Of a stretch of 64,000 bases of DNA, positions 42,901-54,300 are shown one piece after another. This DNA comes from Archilochus colubris (Eukaryota; Chordata; Aves; Apodiformes; Trochilidae), in assembly GCA_023079485.1 (NCBI GenBank), contig CM041115.1:30866826-30930825 (forward strand). The letters are read 5' to 3'. A program made the position numbers and the translations under genes. Positions within the stretch are counted from its first letter, which is position 1. Each line of letters begins with the position of its first letter. The notes below the pieces were generated by a model. That model saw only the letters and a program-made list of their open reading frames with translations. It was not told the DNA's origin and ran no database searches.

Positions 42901-45612
42901 TTGGAGAAGGAGCAGGTTAGCTGAAGAAAACCAAGCAGCATAAATCTTACCCGGTTTGAAGCAGATGTAAACCAGATATCAGAGCTTTCCTAGCTGGGAG
43001 AAGGGTGAGATTTAAACAGACTTCTGCCTTTAAATGTTTTTGAATTTCCTGAGAATTCCATTTTGTTTCCTTTTCCCTCTGGTTATAACTTATGAAGAAC
43101 TGAAAGGTGAACTCCAGAAGGTGAAGACTTGATTGTTTGTAGGTACTTAAGTTTAGAAAACAGCCAGTGCAAAATTTTGCATATTTTTCAGTTCAGCTGA
43201 CAACAAAGCATTTGACACTGGCATATTCCTGGAGTTTTGAGGCAGACACGACTCTCCTCACTCTCGTGCATGAGCCAAATACACTCCAACTCTTTTTACT
43301 TTATTTCCTTTCAAAATGAAATCTGGCATTGCTGCATCCCTGGTCCTGTGTCACTCTGACATAGCCAAGGATTGCAGATCATTGTACATAACTATTCAGG
43401 GTTAAAGAGTGATGACAATTTTCTTTAAGTAGTTGTTATATTTTCTTAATTTTATTGTGATTTTCTGAGTTAATATATCTGGGTAAATATATCTGTGACA
43501 ATGTTCTGTGTTCTAAAGTTCTGAAATGTAGAAATCATGGTTTAGTGTCCCCTTCTAAGAAAAAGGCATCATGGCCTCTTCTTTGTGTATCTTTTCTGCC
43601 TTTCTTAGGTTACTTTGAGGCGCTATTAACACTGTATGTTAGCCCTGCAACATCTGTTTGAAAACAGTCTTTTTGGGAAAATCTCCTTTTTGCATAGTAT
43701 GGGATGGAGAGTAGGGAAGTGGCTGGAGATCGGTCTGTTTTGCTGCATCGTTTACCACAAAGAATATTACAGTCATATATCAGGTTAGCTTAACCTATGA
43801 GACTGGCTCATGGTTGCTGTTGCGTTTCCTTGCAGCAGTCTGGACCTCTCTACTCTGTGTCTGTGTGATTGTAAAGGGAGGGGGTGTCACTGTCCTGCAC
43901 TCTTTCTCAGGTCTCTTCTAGGACAAGGGAAGTAATCTTGCTGATTCACTGGGCAAGTACTGATGCAGTGCAGTTTAGGTCAAACTTCCTTGAAACCACA
44001 GGCTTTCTACTTTAGTCACAGCAGAAATGGCTCTGAAAATGCCTAGAGGGGAACTTAGACAGGATTTCTTTTCTGAAGAATGCATGAAGGTATGCGGTTG
44101 TCTTCTGAGGTTGCTGGGATTTCTGGGAAAGAGCAGTATTTCAGAATTGTGTTTGTCTTGGCTGTCTGGAGTAAGGAAAGAGCTTGATGCCTAAAAGGGG
44201 AAAGGGAAGCAGTATTCAATCACAGCTCAGCTGAAGGATGAGGTACAGCAAGAGGATAAAGGAGGTCGTGTAGGGGAGCTGCAATCAAGAACAAATTTTT
44301 TCTGTTTGACAAATTAATACACTCTTACACTTGCTGGGATCCCATTGTTGCCTTTCAAGTTGATAGGACTTGAGTGTGGGCTCTTGCAGTGCTGCCAGTT
44401 GCCATGCTTCATTAATGACTCTTAAGGGGCTAACATTAACACCTGTTTGGTTATTTTCTGTCACTGTCTACTGTGCCAGATGGTACAAATACAATATGCC
44501 CAGTGTGTTAGGCTTTTGTCAGTAATACACTCTTTACCAGCCAAATGCCATTCTTATTAAACTTGGCAGCCATTTCATAGCCTGATGAAACTGTCCTTTA
44601 AGTCAAAAGCAGAAACTGCAGTCAAATCTTAGATTCTCACAATAAATAGGAAAGGAATAACCTGATTGCTTGTCTTTCATCTTACAGTTTTTCTTCTTCC
44701 AAAAGAGTAGAAATGAGCGCAAGAGACTGAGTGCTTAAGACTGAGATGAGTTGCTCCAGTGGAGCTGGATAGCGTGTAGGCATGTAATCCTGACAGTGTT
44801 ATTTCATGATGAGAAGTGGTGTGACTTAGTTCTGATAACTTAAAGCCACAGATATTGGAAGAGAATGTGGTCTCCAGGTTTTGAATTAAGTCTTGCTGTT
44901 CCCATGGGAAGGTATATAAAGAAGTAACCAGAAGACTGGTAAATAGTGTTTCTGGAGTGCTTTGAGAAATCATTCAATACTGACCAAAATGTTATGTATG
45001 TGTGTCATGCATGACTTCGGTTTCCAGCTCTCACAGAACAGGGAACATGTTTTTTTCTAGGACTGTAATGTACTGTGACCATTCCAATTCTAGGGAAATA
45101 TTTTATATTGATAGTAATAAGAAAAACGCTACATTAATGCCAACTATCTTGGCATTGACAGAAATAAGTATTACTGACTTACACATTTGGGAATTTCTAG
45201 TCCAATAGGCAAAACTCTGAATGATGAATAAGTGAATTCCTCTGCTAACTTATCAAACAATTGTTCACTAAAATCATTAGTATATAAATTGCCACATTCT
45301 GTACAATAGAGGTCATACAGTGTAGTCATGCCAACAACAGGCCTATAGGCACAATCTTCCAGATCTGATGTAATTATTAGAGGATGAATCCATGACAGCT
45401 GTGTCTTGATGACAGAGATGATGGTAAAGGATTTCTCTCTTGACTCCACACGGGCAAATGCCCAAAACTAATTTTACTAGACCAAATCAAGCGAAGACCT
45501 TGTGTATTTGTGAATGCACTCAACTACTGTTGAGGTCCTTATGTGTGTCTTTCTGCTTCACATGTACGTAAATGTTGAAATTGATTAAGAATGTGAGCCA
45601 GTTTTTAGCTAG

Positions 45613-45616
45613 GTAA
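45613..45616. repeat. candidate target-site duplication GTAA (left)
   Basis: GTAA precedes the TGTCATGGG terminus and recurs at 46247-46250. Only 4 bp, so chance is possible. Confidence 0.45.
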
Positions 45617-46246
45617 TGTCATGGGTTCAGAGAGTAACTAGACAGTGACAGATGCTCTCTGTTATTCTCCACTCCTCTCCCAGCGGAAGATGAAGAAGGC
45701 AATAGGGGAGAGACTTTAAGGTTGGAAGAAAAAGCCTGGGTAGGTTTCGTGAGGTAGTAATAGGAAATTGAAAATGTATATGCAAATATGTAAATATAGA
45801 GCTTGCCCTCCTCTGTTGGTAGTTAATGCCCCAGCAGAAAAGTCCCACACTGGACTGGGTAGCAGATTGGGGTGCCCAAGACCAGGGTCTCAGTGACAAT
45901 TTGCAGCAGTCTTGGAGCAACTGAGCTGGTCCTGCTTGGCAAGGCAGAATGTCACCTGTCTGAGTGAATGGTATTCTTCCCTGATGAGGAAACAAGGAGA
46001 AGGGGCAGGGCCTCAACCTAGGTAGCATGCCAACCAGAAAAGGCACCAGGAGGTGCTCTTGGGAGCCATTTTATACTGAGCACCATCAGAAGGAATACTG
46101 TGATTGGTCCATTTGGGTCACCTGACCCACCCTCTCCTCTCCATAGGCTCAGCTGCTTCCCATTATAGCTCACATCAACAGCCGGGCAGTTGCTGGCAGT
46201 GTCCCAGGCAGGATTTTTTCTGTCCTGGTCCTCTCCACCCAGGACA
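45617..46246 (-). mobile_element. solo LTR related to the 13.9-kb solo LTR, minus orientation
   Basis: On the - strand it begins TGTCCTGGGTGGAGAGG and ends CTCTGAACCCATGACA, giving TGTC...GACA termini. A TATAAAA box (rc of 46069-46075) lies in a TGCTCAGTATAAAAT context that is shared with the solo LTR at 13944-14776, as are an AGATGCTCTCT block and a GGTCACCTG block near its start. No internal retroviral genes flank it. Flanking GTAA repeats suggest a 4-bp duplication. Confidence 0.75.
46069..46075 (-). promoter_or_regulatory. TATA box of the 45.6-kb LTR
   Basis: TATAAAA on the - strand, in the same sequence context as the TATA box of the 13.9-kb solo LTR. Confidence 0.5.
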
Positions 46247-46250
46247 GTAA
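46247..46250. repeat. candidate target-site duplication GTAA (right)
   Basis: It matches 45613-45616. Confidence 0.45.
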
Positions 46251-49200
46251 TCAGACCCATTTAAGATACAGATTTTGAGTACTGTTTCTTCACTCCTAAG
46301 ATCTTACACATCAGAGTGAATATGATGTTAGTCACTCATCAGCTTCTTCCAGAATGTTGGACAACTTGTCAGTAATCCCCTGATATCTTTTAATTGAGGT
46401 AGGTATGATAAATAGAGCTTATCTCTAAATTCAGATAATCTTTGCATTATGATTTACAGTGTGCATCTATACTGAATACCATTGCCCAACTGGATAGATA
46501 GCAAAGAGGAAGGCAGAGACAAGTACACTTAGGGAGTGATTTAACTTTTGAAAATACCAAGCAGCTGCCTTAAGAGTTGGCTTCTTTAATCCAGACCCAG
46601 TCAGCCAAAAAAGACTGATTTATTTTGGAAGTGGCCTCCTGTTTCAGTCCAACTCCTTACTGATTACTCAGATCTGGTTTCCAGTACCAGAAGAGGTTTG
46701 TGTTTCTGATTGTACTGGAAAAAGCAAGACTGGGTTTTGGGCCCAGGCTCAGATTCAAAGGAGTCAGAGTGTCTTTCTCTGTATGAGGAAGCTAAGGTTT
46801 CTAACAATGCTGGAGAAGGCAATGAGTCCAGAGCAAGCCTCCTTCAGGACAGATGTTTGACTACAACTATTAAAATATATTTAAAGCTCTGAAAGCCTTT
46901 TTTCAGAATGGTACTTAAAAACTGGAATCCTTTGGCAATGGCTGGGCCATAGGTTTTCTCATTAGCTCAAGAGTAGTTTCTCCTGTACTGATAGCCCTGC
47001 ACATCTGAGCAGAGCCTTTTGTGTTCTTCCTGCCTCTTTTATCACTAAGTAATTGATAATAAGATGACAGTTGAAGTGCTGATAAATATTGAGAAAGAAT
47101 GGCATACATCTGGCTCCTCTCACAATTGTGACGAGATGGGTGTGATGACAGGATTAAGTACGTGTGTGTACATCTGTATTCACAAAACAACAGGGTTAAG
47201 ATGCTGCTTACCAAGTTCAGACAGAAGTAAATTCTTCTGTGACAGAAGTAAATTCTTGTCAACTTGTGTTAGCATTTACAAATGCTTGCACAAATCACTT
47301 TTGCAGGTCTGCTTGATCCACCTGTTCTCTATCTCAAGCAACTCCCCTACCTGGCTTTGAAGAAAGTAAACCAAATTTCTACTTTGAGTAATGTCTTTGT
47401 ACTTTGATGTGGCTGGTATGTTCAGTGTGATCTGGTGCCATAGATTAGCATCAAAGCAGGTCTCTGGAGAGTCTTTGGCTTGGCTATGACAGCAGCCATT
47501 TATTCTTAGAAGAATTAAAAGAGTCATTAAGGACAAGGCTAGAAAGGAGAAAGAACTTCCCAAATTTTCATTGCAGGGAGACTATTAAAGTGTTTGGAAC
47601 AGGTTTCTCTTCTTGATGATGAAAGCGGACAAAAATTGCCATCCTATCCGACTCCAAAAGAGCTTTCATTTACTGTTCCAGAGGCACAGATTATCTTTGC
47701 AGCCTGTATACACTTTTGAGGCCATTTACCAAATTGCATTGCTCCAAGAGCCACCTAGAGAGACTCTACAACTGTGTCTATACTGTGAAATTCAGGTGGA
47801 ACATTCCCAACTACTGGGAGGTTACTTGTGGTCAGAGTGATAGAGTCTTCTTGCCATAGGTTTGGCCTACTCCAATTAGTACTTTCCCCAGGTTGTTCCT
47901 GGACACAGCTTGGTGGCTTAAGAGGCTCAGGGACCATTCCAGCAGACTGCTTATATACACTTGACTGCTGTAGAAGTGGGCTGTTTCATTCCCATTCAAG
48001 TGCCTTGGAATGCCACTGAGTGCAAATAATTTAGCCAAGGGTGATGCATCCACAGTCAGGCTCAGTGCAACTGATTTCCCCCGTGTACTCTACTAGCAGT
48101 GCTGGCTGTATTGTCTGAAAGTTGGGGATCTTTTCTATGCTTCATTTTCCACCTCTGTGTGGAGAGGTAAGGCCTCATGGCTGCTGTTACCTGCCGTGAT
48201 AGGTCCCTGATGCTCCCTTTTTCTGTTGTTGAAAAGCACAAACCAGGGGAAGATTCCCAAGGAAGAGGACAGTTGATTTTGCCTGAGCTGGCAGCGTTGT
48301 TCTGCTGCTTGGCTATTCACAGAGAATTTTCAAGCATAAGCAGCACATTCACCTTCAAGTTCTGGATTGTATTTGTGCTTTTGGAGTTAACCCAGTCTTC
48401 CTCTTCTAGCATTGTGATGCAGAATCAATAAAGTATCAGTAGTGTAATTACCTAGAATATCAGCTACTGCCAGCCTGTAGGGTCAGCTGAATATCTGGGA
48501 AGGTGAACATTCAGTATGTGTTCTTTTATATAAATGCCTGCCAGTGGAGTCTCAGCCCTGTTAAAAGTCAAGCTATATGTCTGGTCCTCAGACATGGTCT
48601 TTTCTGACATGTTTTTGAAAATCTTGGCTTTTTAAAGTGTAATTTGTTTAAAATACAGCCCTCTTATTCCCTAGGATGCTTCCTAAAGCACTGGAGCAAT
48701 CCTCCTTCTTTTCTGCACTCTCACTGAAATTTAGCTGGCATAACAGCCTAGAAAACACCTGCAATTGGCTGCTCATGCCAATGAGCAGATTAATGGTGGA
48801 TTGGTAGAGTCCTTACAAAGACCAGTTCCCTGTTGTAAGGTGACTGTTTTCATAGGCATGATGGCATACTGATAGTCTTTACTCTAGAGACATCTGCCTT
48901 TTTATCCATCCTTCTTCAAAATCTTCAAGACTTCATACTGCTCTGCTCCACTGCTTGTTACTGACAGTGGTAACTTTCAAGTTCTTCCTGCCCTTGTTGG
49001 TGAAATCTTCACAGACATTATGGAGCTTGTTGCTGTGGACAAGGAGATAGACTCTGGTATAGCACACTGTGGATTTTCAGTGCATGGAGTTAACTAGTGT
49101 ACCCATCACAGTGTTTTCTCCCCAGGATCTTCTCACCTTTGGAAGATTCTCCACTGTTGAATCTCAGATATTTTGGCGATGACCAAGATGGGGCAGAACA

Positions 49201-50599
49201 TTCATCAGTAAAACCTTATCGTTATCTTAACTATAGAAGAAATATTTCTCCTTGTACCAGTTACAATTTTTTTCAGTAAAAACTCTTTGAAGATTTGAAA
49301 TAAAAGAGAAACAGAGCTTTTTCACAAAGACATCCTCTGTGTTCAAAAAAAAAAAAAAAAAAAGAAAGCTAAAAAATTATACTCTTTCAAAGGAGCTGGT
49401 ATTAATTTGAATTAATGTCTTCCCCAGTGAGAAGGCCAATCAGCTAAAGGATTTGTTTTGTCTGTGTATGGAAATCAGGTATTAAAGTCTTATTTGCTTT
49501 GAAGGATGGTGGCTTGTTGGTGGCTTGTAACTCTCATGTGCCCTTAACTGTCCCTGTAAGTATTCTTTCTGTCATTTTGTATGTAAGGTTTTTCAGCTGG
49601 CATGTTGCTTTTCTCCTTCTTCCCTTAAATATAATCTAGGAGATAGGGAAACCATGGCACAAATGATTCTTGAGATCTGCACAACTGAATTGAATTTTTA
49701 CTGTGGCTTTCATCTTTGTTCTGCCTTCTTTACTGTTGAAACTCAATATTACACAGCTGTTTAACTCATATGTGTGGTGATACTACTTTACGTCAAGATA
49801 TTTAACCTGTATATAGTTATTCATAGCGAAGGAAGGCATTCTTTCATGAAATCTGTAGGAAGAGGCCTATCCCATTTTTTTGATGTAGGATGATTTATAC
49901 AAGTTGTGGATTTGCTATTAGGGAAGGCTTTGTTATTATGATATCTGGTGCCATGGTTTGGTTTTGGATTATTCAGATTTTGTGCTCATAATTTTTTTAT
50001 GGTGGGGCTGGTGCTTTTTTGAGACATTTCTTCATACAGTGCTTTGAATGTTTTGTCTTGACTGAAATTTGTCATTCCACCCCGATTTCTTCCTTCACTA
50101 ATTTTTTGGCTCTGATAGCATTGGAACATTTTTTTCCTCTCAGGTTTCTCTGTCATTCTTCAAAATTCCAGCATTCCATTTGGTATGCTTTAGTATCTGT
50201 CTGTTTCATTCCCTCTGTGTACTGCTCTGTGTTTTTTGTTGGATTTATTTACTTATGAAAACTCTATAAAATGCTTAGGCTGTTGGCTGTTTTTTATCCA
50301 TTTTGCAGTCTGTAGTGATTCTGGAAGTTTTTTTTAAACCAGCTCTTTTAAGCATGCTTATTTTTCTTTAAACAGAGCATCTTTCACTGGTGATTTATGT
50401 TCTTCAGCTTACTTTATATTTGCTTTCACAGCCACACAATTTTTGTTTATAGTTCAGTGGTCCTAGTTATACTAGAAGCATTTACTCTCTTACATACATG
50501 TAATTACTATGTGCAACTACTTGATATTTTTATTAGAAATATAAGTTCTTACATTTTTGTGTTGCTGTACAGAGTAAGCTAAATGACAGGCGAAGTACT
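46251..50599. other. host stretch without recognised genes
   Basis: About 4.3 kb, AT-rich. A - strand frame at 47276-47563 has a hydrophobic, signal-like start but no supporting context. An A19 run lies at 49345-49363. Confidence 0.45.
49345..49363. repeat. poly(A) run
   Basis: 19 consecutive A, followed by GAAAG. Could be the tail of an old retroposed sequence, but no source sequence or duplication is seen. Confidence 0.9.
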
Positions 50600-51375
50600 C
50601 GGGGTTCACAGGACAAAGGTGAGGTCTCCTTAGAGCAGAGTAGAGGGGGAGAATCACTTCCCTGGACCTGCTGGCCACTCTTTGCTTGATGCAGCCAAAG
50701 ATCTGGTTGGCTTTCTGGGCTGCAAGTGTACACTGATGGCTCATGTTGAACTTCTCATCCACCAGCACCCCCAAGTCATTTTCCTCAGGGCTGCTCTCAA
50801 GCAGTCACTGCTCAGCCTATTCAGTGCTTGGGATTGCCTCGACCTTGCACTTCGTCTTGTTGAACTTCATGAGGTTGGCATGGTCCCACCTCTCCAGCCT
50901 GTCAAGGTCCCTCTGGATGGCATCCCTTCCCTCCAGTGTGTCAGCCACACCACACAGCTTGGGGTCATCAGTGAACTTGCTGAGGGTGCACTCAGTGCCA
51001 CCATCCATGTCACCAACAAAGATGTTAAAAAAGATTGGTCACAACACTGATCCTTGAGGAACTCCACTTGTCACTGGCCTCCACTTGGACATGGACCCAC
51101 TGACAGCCACTCTTTGGGTCAGCCATCAAGCCAGTTCTTAATCCACCGAGTGGTCCCATCCATCAAACCCAGATTTTATCAGCTTGGAGACCAGGATGTT
51201 GTGCAGGATAGTGTCAAAGGCTTTGCTCAGGTCCAAGTAAATGATGTTGGTTGCTTTTCCCTTGTCTATTGATCTTGTGACCTTTTTATAGATGGCCACA
51301 AGATTTGTCAGGCATGATTTGCCCTTGGTGAAGCTGTGTTGATTATACCCAGTATGTTCTGAGAAGTCTTCTTTC
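50600..51375 (-). mobile_element. CR1 LINE internal RT fragment, minus orientation
   Basis: - strand frames give, in CR1 order, [40 protein letters not shown] (palm Asp), [38 protein letters not shown] (family FADDTKLCG; the catalytic ADD is TDD), [20 protein letters not shown], and [20 protein letters not shown] with [16 protein letters not shown]. The copy ends at about 50600 without the ORF2 end or 3' repeats. It is much better preserved than the CR1 at 11974. Confidence 0.9.
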
Positions 51376-54300
51376 CACATGACCTGCTCATCTATGAATA
51401 GGAAGATTAAATAAATTACAAGGAAGAAAATCTTGGAGATCTGTAGGATTAGAGGAAGATTGGCTATTGACTTCAAAGAGAGCTAAGGGCTTTTGAACAT
51501 CTTGTCTTTGGCATTATTTTTGTGAATGTTTGTATAGCTGGGCAATGGACAACATGCTACAAGTCTCTAACAGCAGAGATTGACCCAAATTCTCTGCCTT
51601 TGTGAGGGGAAGTTCACAGACTTCAGTTTGCTTTATCAGCAAAGAATTAGGTTCTCTTGTCTCAACTAGAAGTATTAGATTTGAAAAATTTGTGAAATAT
51701 ATCTGATTTTCCAGAAAATGTTTAGAAAACTGCATGGGAAACCATTATAAACTATTAAGAAAAATGATGATCCAGAAATGTCTGTTTGTTGTGGCTTAAT
51801 TCAGAACTGTTTGAGACACCACAGCTTCAATGAGTGGGTTTTGTGCAAACTTTTGTACTATTTAGTGGCTGATGACACTTGTGTTTTACTTCATTTTTAA
51901 CCTGTGCATAGCACTGGCAAAAGGAACAGTTATTCTGCATCAATCATTCCCTGACAGCAAAAAGGCAGTCTGGGCATTTGGAAATGACATGGCAAACTCT
52001 TGACTGACACCAAAGCTTCCAGAGGGTGCCCCTCAGAGGAGCCATGGCCATGTAGCGTGGTCAACTCCTGTACTGTAGGGGAGTGTCTTGCTGTGGACAC
52101 AATACCTACAGCACCCAATATGACTGTCACTTTGCTTTGACTTTCAGCATTTGCACTGTGGTAAACTGCCTATGCCTTGGCTCCAAAGAGAAAATTCTTC
52201 CTGCTCTGTCCCTTTTTGTCCAGTTACAGATGCTATGCCATTATAGCTTCTCTCTCTTCATCCCACAGAAACTGCCTACATGACAATGAAATACAGCTTT
52301 CTGGAGCACAAGAGAAACTCTACATGTGTAGAAAAGTCTTTCTGCTTATGGGGTCTGAGAAGCACTGACCAATGAGACCATGCTCCAGCATAGAGGTGAG
52401 CACTCTGTCATTTACTCTAGGCTGCTCATTACTTTATTGGTGTGACTTGGTGTCAGCAAGGGACCCTGCTACTGACACAACCCTGTGTGTTTTTGCAGGA
52501 GTGCAAAAACTCTTGTTTTCTAGCAAAAGCATGGGAGAGTCCTAGTGAGGGGACCTTTACGGAGCACACAATCAGCTCATGGTGTAGCAGGGAGGAGAGG
52601 AAGATCTGCCCTGGAAGATCTGCCCTGGCTCTCTTTGTTTCCTGTGGTATCATGCCTGATACTTAGCTCTCCCATACCTTATTCACAGGTTACACCATTT
52701 CTTTCTGGAAGGCTAGAGTCAGCAGTCTTGATTTTCGTGCTATGTTTACATACTCTTCTTATCGTCTTGGGTATTACTTCACTTCTTTATCTTGGATGTG
52801 CTTGGTACGTTGAGGTATCTGACCTCCCTTTGGCTTCCCTCCTCCTGCCTTTCTTTCTTGGCAGATGCATCTCTAATTTCTTCATTTTCTTTCCATAAGA
52901 AACTCTTAACTTTTTATTTTTTAATAATTTTAAAAAACTTAAATTGTTTTCTTCTCTTTTAATCCTATTGTAGTTTGCACAGCATTCTGCTTCCCTGGGA
53001 TTGTTCTTAAAATCTCAGTTGTCTCTGCTGGTAGTGTGAGTCTTGGCTTATATATTCCTCACTAATACATAAATACCTGACATTTATATCTGACCAAGTT
53101 ATTGATACAGTCATATGATAAAGTTGGGCAGGGAAGGTCATAGTCACCTGTCTATTTTTCCAATAATTTTTGATCATTTGTTACCATGTATTCCTACTTG
53201 TTTAGTTTTAAATGTCTCTTTCATGTGGTAAGTATAACCAATTTTAATGACTTCACTGTTTGGAAGGGATGTGTTTTCCTGATAAGGAGCTAGACTTTTT
53301 CTTTCTCAATTTTTCTATTTGCCTATTCTTGCACTCTCTAACATAAGGTTTCTACTCTTGTACTTAAGCTGTCTTGAATTCAGCACTGTCTTTCCCATGT
53401 TCACTCCGAAGTGATCCAAATTCAGTGGCAATCTGATCTTGTAATTGTGTTGTGTTAGCCTAAATTTTATTTCAGTGCCATTTTTTACTTTTAGCCTTTT
53501 TAATTTTTTCTCTCCAGTAATAATAATTAGTGCTAAAACCTCACTTCCGATTACAACAACACATTGTTGCATGTTTCCCTGTTAGGCTATTCCTTGGTAA
53601 GTATAGTATCAACTTGGCATCAATTTGGTGCCAGCAGTGTGTAAGTTGTTCTGGGAGGCTGGCAGGCAGCAGTCTCCCTTTTCTTTCTTATCAGACACAG
53701 GGAATCACCAGCTCCGTACAACTCAGTAGGTGCTGCCTCCCACGACTGCTCATCCACCTGTCTCAGCCAAGGGTGCACTGACATTTCTCTGACAACCCAG
53801 GACACCCCTTTGTTTGTTGGTCCTCTCTCGCAGCATTTAATTTTCATTTGGTCCTCTGCAACTTCCAATGTATTCTAAAACATCTCAATTCCTTATCATG
53901 AACATGCCATCCAAACCTTTTGTACAGTTTTTGAATGAAAGTTTTCCATGCACGTTTTTGGTTTTGTTTTTTTAAAAAATGACTCTTTTTAGTAGCTGTT
54001 TAACCTACCCTTTACTTATTTATCTATTTAGTGAAATGGAAAGTACTTCCTTTTGCAAGGAGATAAATTTATTCCTGGCTTTTTCTCAGCTATAAGTTGA
54101 AGTTATACTGCGTATTTCTGGATTTTGTATGTTACTAATAGTGATTGAAATTTTGTCTGGGTCTGGAATGTCTGTTACTGAAATTCCTTTCAATCAAGAC
54201 TCTTAGAAATCTCCCTACTGACTTGAACTCTCCATGTCACTGATGTGTGCCCTTTTGTCATAGTAAGAGATTTCTGTAAGTCTGGCTTGTAATTTAGTTT

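Larger units (their letters stand above)
39311..45616. other. host stretch, possibly first intron of a CpG-island gene
   Basis: About 6.3 kb of AT-rich sequence with a T21 run (39955-39975). One strong-looking acceptor (TTTTTTTTCTTCTCCAG ending at 42509) precedes a short + strand frame, but a convincing donor is missing. Nothing else assigned. Confidence 0.45.

Noticed and set aside
47276..47563. Minus-strand frame with a hydrophobic, signal-peptide-like start
   Set aside because: No homology that I recognise, no promoter or splice context, and the rest of the frame is ordinary.
50682..51057. Plus-strand frames of 104-122 codons
   Set aside because: Antisense to the CR1 RT fragment, which explains them.
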